Assembly (NCBI RefSeq): GCF_031846185.1
Contig: NZ_JAVRIF010000004.1
Span: forward strand, 124,001-188,000
From: Thalassotalea_H castellviae
GTDB lineage: Bacteria; Pseudomonadota; Gammaproteobacteria; Enterobacterales; Alteromonadaceae
Reading direction: 5' to 3'
DNA: 64,000 nt
Under the pieces are notes generated by a model. It saw only the letters and a program-made list of their open reading frames with translations. It was not told the DNA's origin and ran no database searches. How positions within the stretch are numbered: position 1 is the first letter of the stretch; every line of letters starts with the position of its first letter. Position numbers and translations under genes: made by a program. Positions 1-8,656 of the stretch are shown piece after piece.

Positions 1-1
1 T

Positions 2-2104
2 AAAGGGGTATTATTAAGTAAACAAAAGTCATATTTAGCTTCAGCTAAAGCCTATGAAGAATATCACAAGTTAAATACAAATAATTTTGCAATTAGAACC
101 TTAATTGCAGACAACTATTTAAAAGCTAACGCTTATCAATTGGCTGAATCTCATTTACAAGCACTACTTCAAATTAATGACAATCATCCTACTGTTAACA
201 TTTTATTATCACAAGTGAAATATATTACAGGAGATTATAAAGAAGCTAAAATACTTGCCGAAAAAGCACTTAATGTTACAAAGAATGGTTTAGCTCAAAT
301 GATATATGGGCTTAGTAGCTTTAAATTGAAAAATTATGAACAAGCATATTATCAATTAAATGCTATTGCAGATGATCTACCAAAAACCCATGATGTGCAA
401 AAAGTTCTAGCTGTATTACAAGTAAAGCTTGGTTATTTAGACGAAGTAGCTGGCACTATAGATGATATAAATAATTTATCGCCAGCTGACTCCTCCTTTT
501 TTGCTAGTGTAGGTATTGAATACGCAAACAAAGGAGATACTGAATCTGCGATCTCAATGTTTAATAAAGCCAATAGTCTAGCTCCTAACGATCCAAGTAT
601 TTTAACACAGCTTGCTGCGATTAAATTATTAAATCATGATGAAGTTGGCGGTAAAAATGCTCTCTCTAAAGCAATTGAATTAGTGTCAGATTTTGAAGCA
701 GCGAATATTGCATTAGCTAAATTACACCTTAAGAACAATGACATTGCAAAAGCAGTAAATGTTGCAGAAACATGGTTAGCAAAGAGTCCTAGTGATATCA
801 CAGCAATGTTACTTAGAGGTCATATTGCTATGAAAGAAAATGCTCCAAATATCGCAAAGAGATTTTTTAATGATGTGTATAAAATAGAACCAATGAATCA
901 AACGGCGTTATTTAATTTAGCTGTCGTTTCGAGAGAAATGGGGGATTATAAACAATCGAACAACTATTTAGACGAGCTATTTACCATCAACCTTGAGATA
1001 CCGAAAGCTTATAGACTTGCTATTAACAATGCAATGAAGCTGAATAACGCTGAATCTCTAGAGGTTAAATTAAACAACATTATACTGAAAAACCCAGATG
1101 CATTTTGGCCAAGAATTATACTTGCACGTCGTTTGAATATTCAGAAAAATATTAATTCAGCTCTAGATATATTAAATGGAGTGAACAATATTGCTAACGC
1201 TCCTCATGAGTATTTCCTAACTTATGTAAACTTATTAATAGAAAATGGTAAAAAAAGCGAACTCAAAGCACTTTATGAAAAGTGGCAATTAGCTCAACCA
1301 GAAAACCCTAGAGCATACCTAACATATGTCTCAATTTTAGAAAATGAAAAAGCATATGAACAAGCATTAAATGTTGTAAAAATAGGTTTATCAAAAGATG
1401 CTTTAAAAACAAATTTCCAGTTACAAGCTTATGAGGCGTACTACCTAATTATGACCAATCAACTTGAGGTCGCTTCACAAAAAGTTAATCGATTGAAGGC
1501 AATTAAACCAAACCACCCATATCTACTTCGCATACAAGGACAATTAGAATTAGCACTTAATAATTTTAATGATGCGGCTAAGTATTTAAACCGGTCGTAT
1601 TTGAGTAATCAAAAAGTATCAACTGGATTGTTGTTAGTTTCGGCTTATAAGGAAAATAATAACAGTGAACTAGCGATTACCTTTTTAACAAATGAGCTAG
1701 CTAAAAATGAAAATCTCGACGTTTATAGAAGATTATTGGCAGAATTATATATCGAAAAATCACCGAATCTAGCAATTGAAAACTATTTAAAGTTGATTGA
1801 AAAAAATCCTGAAGATGTTATTTCAATGAATAATTTAGCTTGGGTGTATCTTAAGAACCAAAAAGTAAATCTTGCAGAGAAATATATAAAAAAGGCCACA
1901 TTATATGCGCCTAACCACCCTCTTATTCTTGATACGTATGGTATTGTTTTAATAAAACAACTCAAAATTGACAAAGCAATTGAAACTTTAGAAAAGGCAA
2001 ATAAAATGATGCCAAAAAATGTTGAAATAATGAAACATTTATCTGAAGCATACAGCTTAAATGGTCAAAAAGATCTCGCATCAGCACTAACAAATGATTC
2101 ATAG
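2..2104 (+). CDS. prsT: PEP-CTERM system TPR-repeat lipoprotein PrsT (5' partial)
   Basis: About 700 residues made almost entirely of tetratricopeptide repeats, with recurring A..Y...L...P helix pairs. The reading frame is open back to base 2, so the gene begins before the window and the signal peptide and lipobox are not visible. The PrsT family usually has about 900 residues, so roughly the first 200 are missing. The ATG-less internal TTG near base 140 is not a real start. PrsT accompanies exosortase A loci and is thought to work at the envelope in EPS or PEP-CTERM protein handling. The exosortase gene follows 76 bp downstream on the same strand, probably in one operon. The name rests on the TPR architecture and on the exosortase, prsK and prsR context; a generic TPR protein is the alternative. 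Confidence 0.85.
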   Translation, partial: KGVLLSKQKSYLASAKAYEEYHKLNTNNFAIRTLIADNYLKANAYQLAESHLQALLQINDNHPTVNILLSQVKYITGDYKEAKILAEKALNVTKNGLAQMIYGLSSFKLKNYEQAYYQLNAIADDLPKTHDVQKVLAVLQVKLGYLDEVAGTIDDINNLSPADSSFFASVGIEYANKGDTESAISMFNKANSLAPNDPSILTQLAAIKLLNHDEVGGKNALSKAIELVSDFEAANIALAKLHLKNNDIAKAVNVAETWLAKSPSDITAMLLRGHIAMKENAPNIAKRFFNDVYKIEPMNQTALFNLAVVSREMGDYKQSNNYLDELFTINLEIPKAYRLAINNAMKLNNAESLEVKLNNIILKNPDAFWPRIILARRLNIQKNINSALDILNGVNNIANAPHEYFLTYVNLLIENGKKSELKALYEKWQLAQPENPRAYLTYVSILENEKAYEQALNVVKIGLSKDALKTNFQLQAYEAYYLIMTNQLEVASQKVNRLKAIKPNHPYLLRIQGQLELALNNFNDAAKYLNRSYLSNQKVSTGLLLVSAYKENNNSELAITFLTNELAKNENLDVYRRLLAELYIEKSPNLAIENYLKLIEKNPEDVISMNNLAWVYLKNQKVNLAEKYIKKATLYAPNHPLILDTYGIVLIKQLKIDKAIETLEKANKMMPKNVEIMKHLSEAYSLNGQKDLASALTNDS

Positions 2105-2180
2105 ATATTAGATTTAATAGGTAGCTTCACCGAAGCACTCATTTAAGTTCTATAATTGATTTTGCCAGAAAGGAATAAGT

Positions 2181-3527
2181 ATGCAGTATAGTCCTATTGT
2201 TGCCATCGCAATAATATATTTATTAATCGCTCTAACCCAACAAGCAATACTTTCAAATATTTGGCAATTTAGTTTTGATGATGGTACATATTCTCACGCA
2301 TATTTAATTCCTATAATTGTTAGTTATCTATATTGGGTATTATTTAAAGAAAAAGAACTACAATTTAATACTCAATTAAAGCCAGTTACTCTATTTTTAA
2401 TGATTTTATTTTCTTACTTGTTGGCTGTTTTCACGCTAGGTCATTTCACAACAGGCTTTCGTATCACATTTATTTTATTTATTACAAGTATAGTCGCGGT
2501 TATATTTAAACCATCTTTTAAAGTAATATTTCCTTCACTTTTCCTTATTTTTTTAATACCTATTTGGGGATCATTAACACCATTTCTACAAAGTTTATCT
2601 ACCCATGCTGTTACTTTTATTATGGGATTCACTCATATTCCTATTTATGTTGAAGGGAATTTTATCACAATACCTTCTGGAGTTTTTGAGATAGCGGGTG
2701 GCTGTAGCGGTTTACGTTACTTAATTGTATCCTTAGCGATTTGCAGCCTTTATACATTTTTATATTTAGAGAATCTAAAACATAGATTAATTTTTATAAG
2801 CTTAGGCATTATAGGGGCTCTTTTTATTAATTGGCTAAGGATTGCTTTATTAATAGTGATTGGGCATTTCACAGAAATGCAAAGCTCTTTAATGCATGAC
2901 CATAATACTTTTGGCTGGTACTTATATATCCCATTTATGTTCTTTTTATTTAAATTTGGTCATAATTTTGCACTTACATGCTCCAATAAAAATCAAATCA
3001 GTGATAACAAACAATCCAGTAATAACAAACAACATATAGTTCATTTCTCATCAATATCTATAGCGCTAATTAGTATATTTTTTACGTCTGATACTGTAAG
3101 AACAATAATTCGACATTATCCTGAAATTGATACGAAAAGTTGTAATAGTTCAATAAAGATCACATCTAACTTACCTCTGCCTGTAATTGAAAATAGCACT
3201 CAAAAATGTATTAGTAAGCAAGGAGATAATTATGTGTTTGAATACTTATTTCAAGGCTCTTCATTACAAAACTCAGCTGGGTATTTTTTAAACAATTATG
3301 AGCCGGTTGGTTGGAAAATAGAACAAAAAACCGAGAATGAAAACTGGAATATATTACGTCTTTCAAAGGGGAAGTTAGCTTTTACAGTAAATTATGCTTT
3401 CAAAACAGGAACTCATCAAGTTAAAAGTCTTTCTAAATTTAAAAAAATTAAACTAGTTCGTGCTTTCAAAGGAAAAGGGGATAGTATTTTAATTTGGAAA
3501 ATAAAAGAGAATACTGATATTAAATAA
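2181..3527 (+). CDS. xrtA: Exosortase A (XrtA/EpsH-type transmembrane transpeptidase)
   Basis: Polytopic inner-membrane protein of 448 residues. It is predicted to cleave PEP-CTERM sorting signals and pass the proteins on during export. The first 270 residues hold about eight hydrophobic segments and the exosortase catalytic signature: GGCSGLR with Cys175, NWLR with Arg220, and His239/His241 in MHDHN before the last core helix. After a polar Asn/Gln/Ser-rich linker there is another hydrophobic stretch and a soluble C-terminal region (about residues 310-448). Its place resembles the EpsI domain fused to XrtA proteins, but the sequence is divergent. AAGGA six bases before the ATG supports the start. 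The XrtA subtype is inferred from the neighbouring XrtA-specific families (glycosyltransferase, sugar transferase, export, kinase, PrsK/PrsR). Confidence 0.9.
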   Translation: MQYSPIVAIAIIYLLIALTQQAILSNIWQFSFDDGTYSHAYLIPIIVSYLYWVLFKEKELQFNTQLKPVTLFLMILFSYLLAVFTLGHFTTGFRITFILFITSIVAVIFKPSFKVIFPSLFLIFLIPIWGSLTPFLQSLSTHAVTFIMGFTHIPIYVEGNFITIPSGVFEIAGGCSGLRYLIVSLAICSLYTFLYLENLKHRLIFISLGIIGALFINWLRIALLIVIGHFTEMQSSLMHDHNTFGWYLYIPFMFFLFKFGHNFALTCSNKNQISDNKQSSNNKQHIVHFSSISIALISIFFTSDTVRTIIRHYPEIDTKSCNSSIKITSNLPLPVIENSTQKCISKQGDNYVFEYLFQGSSLQNSAGYFLNNYEPVGWKIEQKTENENWNILRLSKGKLAFTVNYAFKTGTHQVKSLSKFKKIKLVRAFKGKGDSILIWKIKENTDIK

Positions 3528-3536
3528 TATGCATTT

Positions 3537-3556
3537 AACTGTCAGTTTTTTTTACA
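3537..3556 (+). promoter_or_regulatory. Candidate PrsR enhancer element (copy A)
   Basis: The 20-base element AACTGTCAGTTTTTTTTACA contains the near-palindrome AACTGTCAGTT. It lies 83 bp upstream of the sigma-54 promoter of the PEP-CTERM gene at 3691. The same element, matching at 18 of 20 positions, sits 82 bp upstream of the sigma-54 promoter of the other PEP-CTERM gene (41947-41966). This spacing is normal for enhancer binding by a sigma-54 activator. Assignment to PrsR is inference. The T-run in this copy could also give weak termination for the exosortase operon. Confidence 0.55.
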
Positions 3557-3619
3557 CATACATTAGGATATTGACATCTAAAAATGTTAACTAACTGTTT
3601 GGTAAAGGGTTTTAAGAGT

Positions 3620-3635
3620 TGGCATATTGTGTGCT
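3620..3635 (+). promoter_or_regulatory. Sigma-54 (-24/-12) promoter of the first PEP-CTERM gene
   Basis: TGGCATATTGTGTGCT fits the RpoN consensus TGGCAC-N5-TTGC, with the obligatory GG and GC exactly 10 bases apart. Transcription would start near 3646, giving a leader of about 45 bases before the ATG at 3691. The sigma-54 activator gene prsR is in the same locus. Confidence 0.7.
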
Positions 3636-3690
3636 TTATCTACAATAACGAACTCATTTAAAATTAACCTGACATAGCTAAGGAAAAAGC

Positions 3691-4701
3691 ATGAAAACTA
3701 AATTAAAAGTCTGCGCTACTATTTTAGCTGCGACATTATCTGCGTCAGCAACTGCTGGTATTGTTACAGAATGGACATATGATAACCAAGCCGGTTTTAA
3801 AAACTGGAATGGTACTACAAACAACGTTTATGCATCTGATGATGTTGCAGCCACAGGCGATTCAGCCGGGATTTATGATAACATTTTAGATACTGATATT
3901 GATGGTGACGTAGATGGGGATGATTCATCACTACCAACAAACCTAACATGGGGAACACCAGCTGCAGGTAGTGGTTCTGGCGACCCACAAAGTAGTTTAG
4001 ACATTAATAGCCCAATTAACGATACGATTTCTACAAATGATTGGAACTGGGCAGATGGTACAGGTATTACGCATGAAAACTGGGTTATCGTAGGTGATGC
4101 ACTTACTGATGCATTCGTATTAGATGGCTTAACATTAACGCCAACTGATTGGGAAGGAAAAGGAAATGACGCTGCTGCTGATGCATTACTAACTGATAAT
4201 GCTCCTTATTTTGCACCTCAATTACAATTTGGTATTAACTTTTTTGAAACACCAAATGGTGGTACTTACAATGCTGGCACTGGTGGCTTTGATTGTCCAA
4301 ATGGTGAAGTAAGAGATCAAGGCGATAATATCAATGGATGTGGTGATATTTTCGAAATTACTGGTTTAGAAAACCTTCCATTACAGCCTATCGTTGGTAA
4401 TGATTTTATAGAATTTACAGTTCCATTTGTTTTAATGGCTAATGGTTTACCTATCGACGGCTGGGGAGATACTACTTACTATATAACAACTCGTCTTTCT
4501 GGTTTAACTACTTTAAGTAATGATTATCAGTGTTCTAATAATCAACCTACTTGTTTTGGTTTCGTAACGGTAGAAGAACAGCAAAATAACTTACTTGCAC
4601 AATTAAAAGTAAGAACTGTACCTGAGCCAGCAACTATTGCAATCTTTGGGTTAGGCCTATTAGCTACAGGGTTGGTAGGTAGAAGAAGACGCAACATTTA
4701 A
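3691..4701 (+). CDS. PEP-CTERM sorting domain protein
   Basis: Secreted or surface protein of 336 residues and a probable substrate of the exosortase encoded just upstream. It has an N-terminal signal peptide (about residues 1-22, ending SATA). The C-terminal sorting signal is VPEP at residue 310, a hydrophobic helix, and a closing RRRR cluster. The mature part is acidic, rich in Asp, Asn, Gly and Thr, and contains a calcium-loop-like run of alternating Asp (residues 67-78). Four Cys in the second half may form disulfides. AAGGA precedes the ATG. It is monocistronic: a sigma-54-type promoter in front and an intrinsic terminator behind. The sorting signal is clear, but no enzymatic domain is recognisable. 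Related proteins act in EPS-dependent aggregation or floc formation. Confidence 0.9.
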   Translation: MKTKLKVCATILAATLSASATAGIVTEWTYDNQAGFKNWNGTTNNVYASDDVAATGDSAGIYDNILDTDIDGDVDGDDSSLPTNLTWGTPAAGSGSGDPQSSLDINSPINDTISTNDWNWADGTGITHENWVIVGDALTDAFVLDGLTLTPTDWEGKGNDAAADALLTDNAPYFAPQLQFGINFFETPNGGTYNAGTGGFDCPNGEVRDQGDNINGCGDIFEITGLENLPLQPIVGNDFIEFTVPFVLMANGLPIDGWGDTTYYITTRLSGLTTLSNDYQCSNNQPTCFGFVTVEEQQNNLLAQLKVRTVPEPATIAIFGLGLLATGLVGRRRRNI

Positions 4702-4722
4702 TCTACTTCAAACCTCTTATAA

Positions 4723-4748
4723 AAATCCGGATTTAATCCGGATTTTTT
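4723..4748 (+). terminator. Intrinsic terminator after the first PEP-CTERM gene
   Basis: Perfect 10-bp stem, AAATCCGGAT paired with ATCCGGATTT, with a 3-base loop. It is followed directly by a T-run, 21 bases after the stop codon. Confidence 0.9.
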
Positions 4749-4781
4749 TGTTTAAAAAAGATCATAAAGGTAGTTTTGTAA

Positions 4782-6275
4782 ATGGCGTTTTATCAAATGC
4801 GACTAATTACACTCTTAAGTTTACTGGTTGTCTGTTTTTTTAGTAATGCGACATCATTTACTCAAGGGACATGCCAAACTAAGCAATTAACAGGTAAGAC
4901 ATATTATGTTTCCTTGAAAGGGCATGATTATAAAGGGGATGGCAGCCGTGTTAAGCCTTGGCGAACGATTGCTTTTGCAACATTTAAAGCAGAAGATACG
5001 AGTACTATAATAGTTGCCCCCGGCATCTACCAGGGAGAAGTTAGATTAAAAAGACCTTTTAAGAAGGGGCTGTTAATAAAAGCAGAAGTCCCTTATATGA
5101 CAACGTTAACTAATAATGCTCGTGTATTGGCAATTGTAAGTAAAGCAAAAAATATCACTATTGAAGGGTTTGAATTCACACATACAAACATTTCTGCAAA
5201 GCCACTTGTGGTTCATATCGATGGTTATGGAAAAAATGAACTAAAAAATATTACGTTAAAAAATAATATTTTTCATGATAGCTATAACAATGATTTATTG
5301 AAGATAAACAACGGCGCATCTGATATCAATATTCATTGTAATGTCTTTTACAATCAAGGTAACTCAGATGAACATATCGATGTAAATAGTGTTCAAAATA
5401 TAGATATAGCGGATAATATTTTTTTTAATGATTTTGCTGCAAGCAGTAGAGCGATAACTAATAAGTCATCGAGTTATATTGTTGTAAAAGATAGTAATGG
5501 CAATGAAGACCCTTTTTTAGGGGCTAAGAATATTAACATTCATCGTAATGTTTTTTTGAATTGGCAAGGCTCTTATGGCCACGGTTTTATTTTAATTGGT
5601 GAAGACGGTAAGCCATATCATGAAGCAAGAGATGTAAAAATATATAATAACTTGTTAATAGGTAACAGTTCTATTTCCATGCGTTCACCATTGGGGCTCA
5701 AAGGCGCTAAAGATATTTATTTTTATCACAACACCATAACAGGTGATCTGCCAAGCAATGCATATGCTTTAAGAGTCAACAAAGAAGGCGATAACCCCAT
5801 AAACGATAACCTTGTATTAAAGAGCAATATCTGGAGTGATACTTCTGGCACCATAGGTCAGGGCTCTTATCAAAAGTCAAATGACTTTGCTGATGTTTTC
5901 TTTAATCAATTAGATTCATTTAGTATGGTTAATAACTTAATTTATAATGGAGGGTACGAGCTACCAAGCTCTATATTTGATAAAGTATCACCTTCGGATG
6001 ATGAGCAATTAATTAAAGGGAACCCGCAATTACCAAAGTTAAATAAGATTATCACACCTGTCTGGATGCAAGAAAAAAGACAGTTTGCCGAAGGTTCTTT
6101 TACGATTCGCAATGCATTTTTACGTTTGGTTATGTTTTATGGTATTCCCGTTAACAAAAAAATTATTCACACAAAATATACTTTTCCATTAATCCCGAAT
6201 AAAGATATTATGTTTCGGAAAAGGACGTCTCCACATTCTATTGGAGCGTATGACATCAATCACGATGGCTTTTAA
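4782..6275 (+). CDS. Secreted right-handed parallel beta-helix protein
   Basis: Exported protein of 497 residues with a signal peptide (about 1-24). From about residue 95 it has repeated short beta-strand coils rich in NI.I..N..., such as KNITIEGFEF, KNITLKNNIFH, QNIDIADNIFF and KNINIHRNVF. This is the ladder pattern of pectate-lyase-like parallel beta-helices (Beta_helix/NosD type). The DGSRVKPWRTIAFA opening is typical of such polysaccharide-active proteins. It is followed 51 bp later by a heparinase-like lyase, so a role in trimming or remodelling the EPS in the periplasm or outside is likely. No catalytic residues can be assigned by eye. Start choice between Met1 and Met6 is uncertain; AAGG lies a little far from Met1. 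Confidence 0.8.
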   Translation: MAFYQMRLITLLSLLVVCFFSNATSFTQGTCQTKQLTGKTYYVSLKGHDYKGDGSRVKPWRTIAFATFKAEDTSTIIVAPGIYQGEVRLKRPFKKGLLIKAEVPYMTTLTNNARVLAIVSKAKNITIEGFEFTHTNISAKPLVVHIDGYGKNELKNITLKNNIFHDSYNNDLLKINNGASDINIHCNVFYNQGNSDEHIDVNSVQNIDIADNIFFNDFAASSRAITNKSSSYIVVKDSNGNEDPFLGAKNINIHRNVFLNWQGSYGHGFILIGEDGKPYHEARDVKIYNNLLIGNSSISMRSPLGLKGAKDIYFYHNTITGDLPSNAYALRVNKEGDNPINDNLVLKSNIWSDTSGTIGQGSYQKSNDFADVFFNQLDSFSMVNNLIYNGGYELPSSIFDKVSPSDDEQLIKGNPQLPKLNKIITPVWMQEKRQFAEGSFTIRNAFLRLVMFYGIPVNKKIIHTKYTFPLIPNKDIMFRKRTSPHSIGAYDINHDGF

Positions 6276-6326
6276 GGTGAAATTGCCTATACTTGCTATT
6301 AAATTATCTAATAAGGTGCATTAGAT

Positions 6327-8543
6327 ATGTTACGTTGTTTTCAATTTTTTCTCGTGTTTCATTTACTTGTTATTAGTTGTCTAGTGATTTCTCCACAATC
6401 AAAAGCAATAAATGTTAATACTAATAGCAAAGAGAGCAAACAATTTCAAAACAGCCTATTAGCAAGCCCTATACGACATGATGGTTGGGCGGCTATTTAT
6501 TCAGATTTAGTACCCATTCCTGAACATGTTTTACTTTACACACCAGAAAGAATTGCTCAAATAAAAGAGAAAATTTCGCAAGATAGTACTGCATGGGATG
6601 TAATGAAAAGTAAAATTTCCCATTACTTTGATCGTATACCCTATAATGCTGGAGAATATGCAGGTGCGTTTGCTGCTGCATATTATATTAGTGGCGACAA
6701 GAAATATATTGATCGCGCAATCGAACTTATTACCCATGCTTACTTTTCAGAGCCTAACATTGGTTGGCAGTATTACTCAAGTAGAAATCAATTTAGAGGT
6801 AATGGTCGTTGGGCGATTATGGGATATACATGGGTTAAGCATTTTCTCTCACTTGAAGAGCAAAGACGTATAGAAAAAATACTAAAAGTTTGGGGAGATT
6901 ATTGGTTAGGTCACGTTGACTATCAAAATAACTTTGAAAGTTTAAGAATTGCTGATACAGATAACGTGACATCCATAACTAAGAACATAACTTTATTGGG
7001 GTATGTTTTTAGTTATTCGACAATATATAAAGATTATGGTGTAAAGCTGTTGGAAATTGGTGATGAATTATTGAATCAATATGTTGTTGATTACTACATG
7101 AACAATATAATGGCTGGAGGTGCATGGGCAGAAGGAAGTGATTATAGCCCTGCAACGCAAATGCACTGGATTGAAACTTTCCTTATCAATAAAGACCAGC
7201 GAGGTATACCTTACCCTACTAATTATGCAAGTCAGGCGTTAAGATCGCTGATACACCAAACGCTTGCTGGTGGTACGGGAGTTTATAAATATGGCTCTGA
7301 GGAAAGAGCTGTAGACTATGATCATTTAGGTGATGATTATAGATATGCTTTTGCCTTGAATTTAATGTCTATCCTAGAAACACCTGAAGATATCGGTTTG
7401 ATAAATCATTGGTTTAATCAAGTATTAGAAAAACAAGGGTTTGCTAAAGGTTCAATGGTAACAGGGCTGAATCGCTTGCTGTATCATGACCCTAATGCGC
7501 TTATAGTTACTCCTAATGAAATTGTACCTACATTGCATGTTGCAAATGGTATAGGATTTGTTGCAGCACGCAATGATTGGAGTGACGAAGCAACAAATCT
7601 CTATTTTATTAATCGAAGTATTCGCGTTGATCATGAACATAAGGATGCGCTTAGTTTTGATGTTGCTTATAAAGGTCGCTGGATAACCAAAGAGCGGACG
7701 GGATATGGAGGTGTATCTGTTTCTAGTCGTGCTCACAATACGATATTAATTGAAAATGCGAGCGCCGATGGTTCTAGTAGCCCTACGGGAAGAGCTGCTG
7801 GTAAACCTAAATTACTTAGTGTTGTAGAAAATAAATATGTAACGACTATTTCAGCAGACGCTACTCAAACATATAATATGAGTGGGTATTTTGCGACTGA
7901 TTATGCAAAGCGAGTAAATAGGCAAATAGCCTTTATAAAGCCAAGCACTGTTATTGTTTATGATCATGTAGTGACTGACAAAACTAAAGTTAGAGATCTC
8001 GTCCAATATAAGCCTTCTAATACATACAATGACATCGGTTATACGCGATGGGTTAAGTTAATACAGCATGTGCAGGCCGAGCCTAAAGTAATTAATGGAA
8101 AGAAAAACAGCTTTAATGTAATCATGGGTGATAATCAATTAGTGTATCAAGTACACTGGCCAATTCAGGCTACAATAGATGTTATTAATGAAAGTGAAAA
8201 ATGGCGGGAAATAATCGAATATCAAATGCCTGAAAACCAGCGAAAATGGCACTTTGAAGTATCGAAGAGTGTAGCAACTGAAAGAAATGAGTTCATAACT
8301 TCACTAAATTTCGGATCTACAGAAGATGTGGAACACTATTTATTAGACGCATTTGTATTAACAAAAGAAAACGGCTTTATTATAGAAGGAGATGTAAGAG
8401 GTGTAGCTGTCTATGTCAATAGTAACCCCCATATAGTGTTATTTAATAAGTACCCTGAACTTTCAAGTTCACCAGTAAAATTCAAAGTTCCTGATGGGTT
8501 TGATGAGGCTATAGTTTCTTATGTCGGCTTCTCCCCACTTTAA
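6327..8543 (+). CDS. Heparinase II/III family polysaccharide lyase
   Basis: Secreted protein of 738 residues with a signal peptide (about 1-27). The middle of the protein (about residues 60-380) is an alpha/alpha-toroid-like region with conserved Tyr, Trp and His runs such as GGAWAEGSDYSPA. The C-terminal half is the heparinase II/III beta-sheet domain. Its hallmark is RVDHEHKDALSF, with a later HNTILIEN (about residues 432-475). Members eliminate uronic-acid-containing chains. In XrtA loci they are usually read as EPS-editing or EPS-releasing lyases acting in the periplasm. It probably forms a pair with the preceding beta-helix gene. The exact substrate cannot be read from sequence. Confidence 0.85.
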   Translation: MLRCFQFFLVFHLLVISCLVISPQSKAINVNTNSKESKQFQNSLLASPIRHDGWAAIYSDLVPIPEHVLLYTPERIAQIKEKISQDSTAWDVMKSKISHYFDRIPYNAGEYAGAFAAAYYISGDKKYIDRAIELITHAYFSEPNIGWQYYSSRNQFRGNGRWAIMGYTWVKHFLSLEEQRRIEKILKVWGDYWLGHVDYQNNFESLRIADTDNVTSITKNITLLGYVFSYSTIYKDYGVKLLEIGDELLNQYVVDYYMNNIMAGGAWAEGSDYSPATQMHWIETFLINKDQRGIPYPTNYASQALRSLIHQTLAGGTGVYKYGSEERAVDYDHLGDDYRYAFALNLMSILETPEDIGLINHWFNQVLEKQGFAKGSMVTGLNRLLYHDPNALIVTPNEIVPTLHVANGIGFVAARNDWSDEATNLYFINRSIRVDHEHKDALSFDVAYKGRWITKERTGYGGVSVSSRAHNTILIENASADGSSSPTGRAAGKPKLLSVVENKYVTTISADATQTYNMSGYFATDYAKRVNRQIAFIKPSTVIVYDHVVTDKTKVRDLVQYKPSNTYNDIGYTRWVKLIQHVQAEPKVINGKKNSFNVIMGDNQLVYQVHWPIQATIDVINESEKWREIIEYQMPENQRKWHFEVSKSVATERNEFITSLNFGSTEDVEHYLLDAFVLTKENGFIIEGDVRGVAVYVNSNPHIVLFNKYPELSSSPVKFKVPDGFDEAIVSYVGFSPL

Positions 8544-8656
8544 CTATAACACTGTTAGTTAATATATTATATATTAGCTCATATTTGATATTAGACATTT
8601 TTTAGAGTCTTAGGGTATATTTCCCTTAACAAATATTATTTTATTAAGGGAAAGAA

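Noticed and set aside
3537..3556. Copy A element as merely the exosortase operon's terminator
   Set aside because: The stem would be only 4 bp, and the same element occurs at 41947 with no upstream gene to terminate. A side role in termination is still possible.
6628..6873. 81-codon plus-strand frame and several minus-strand frames inside the heparinase-like gene
   Set aside because: They lie wholly within a well-supported lyase gene, have no ribosome binding sites and give no family-like protein.
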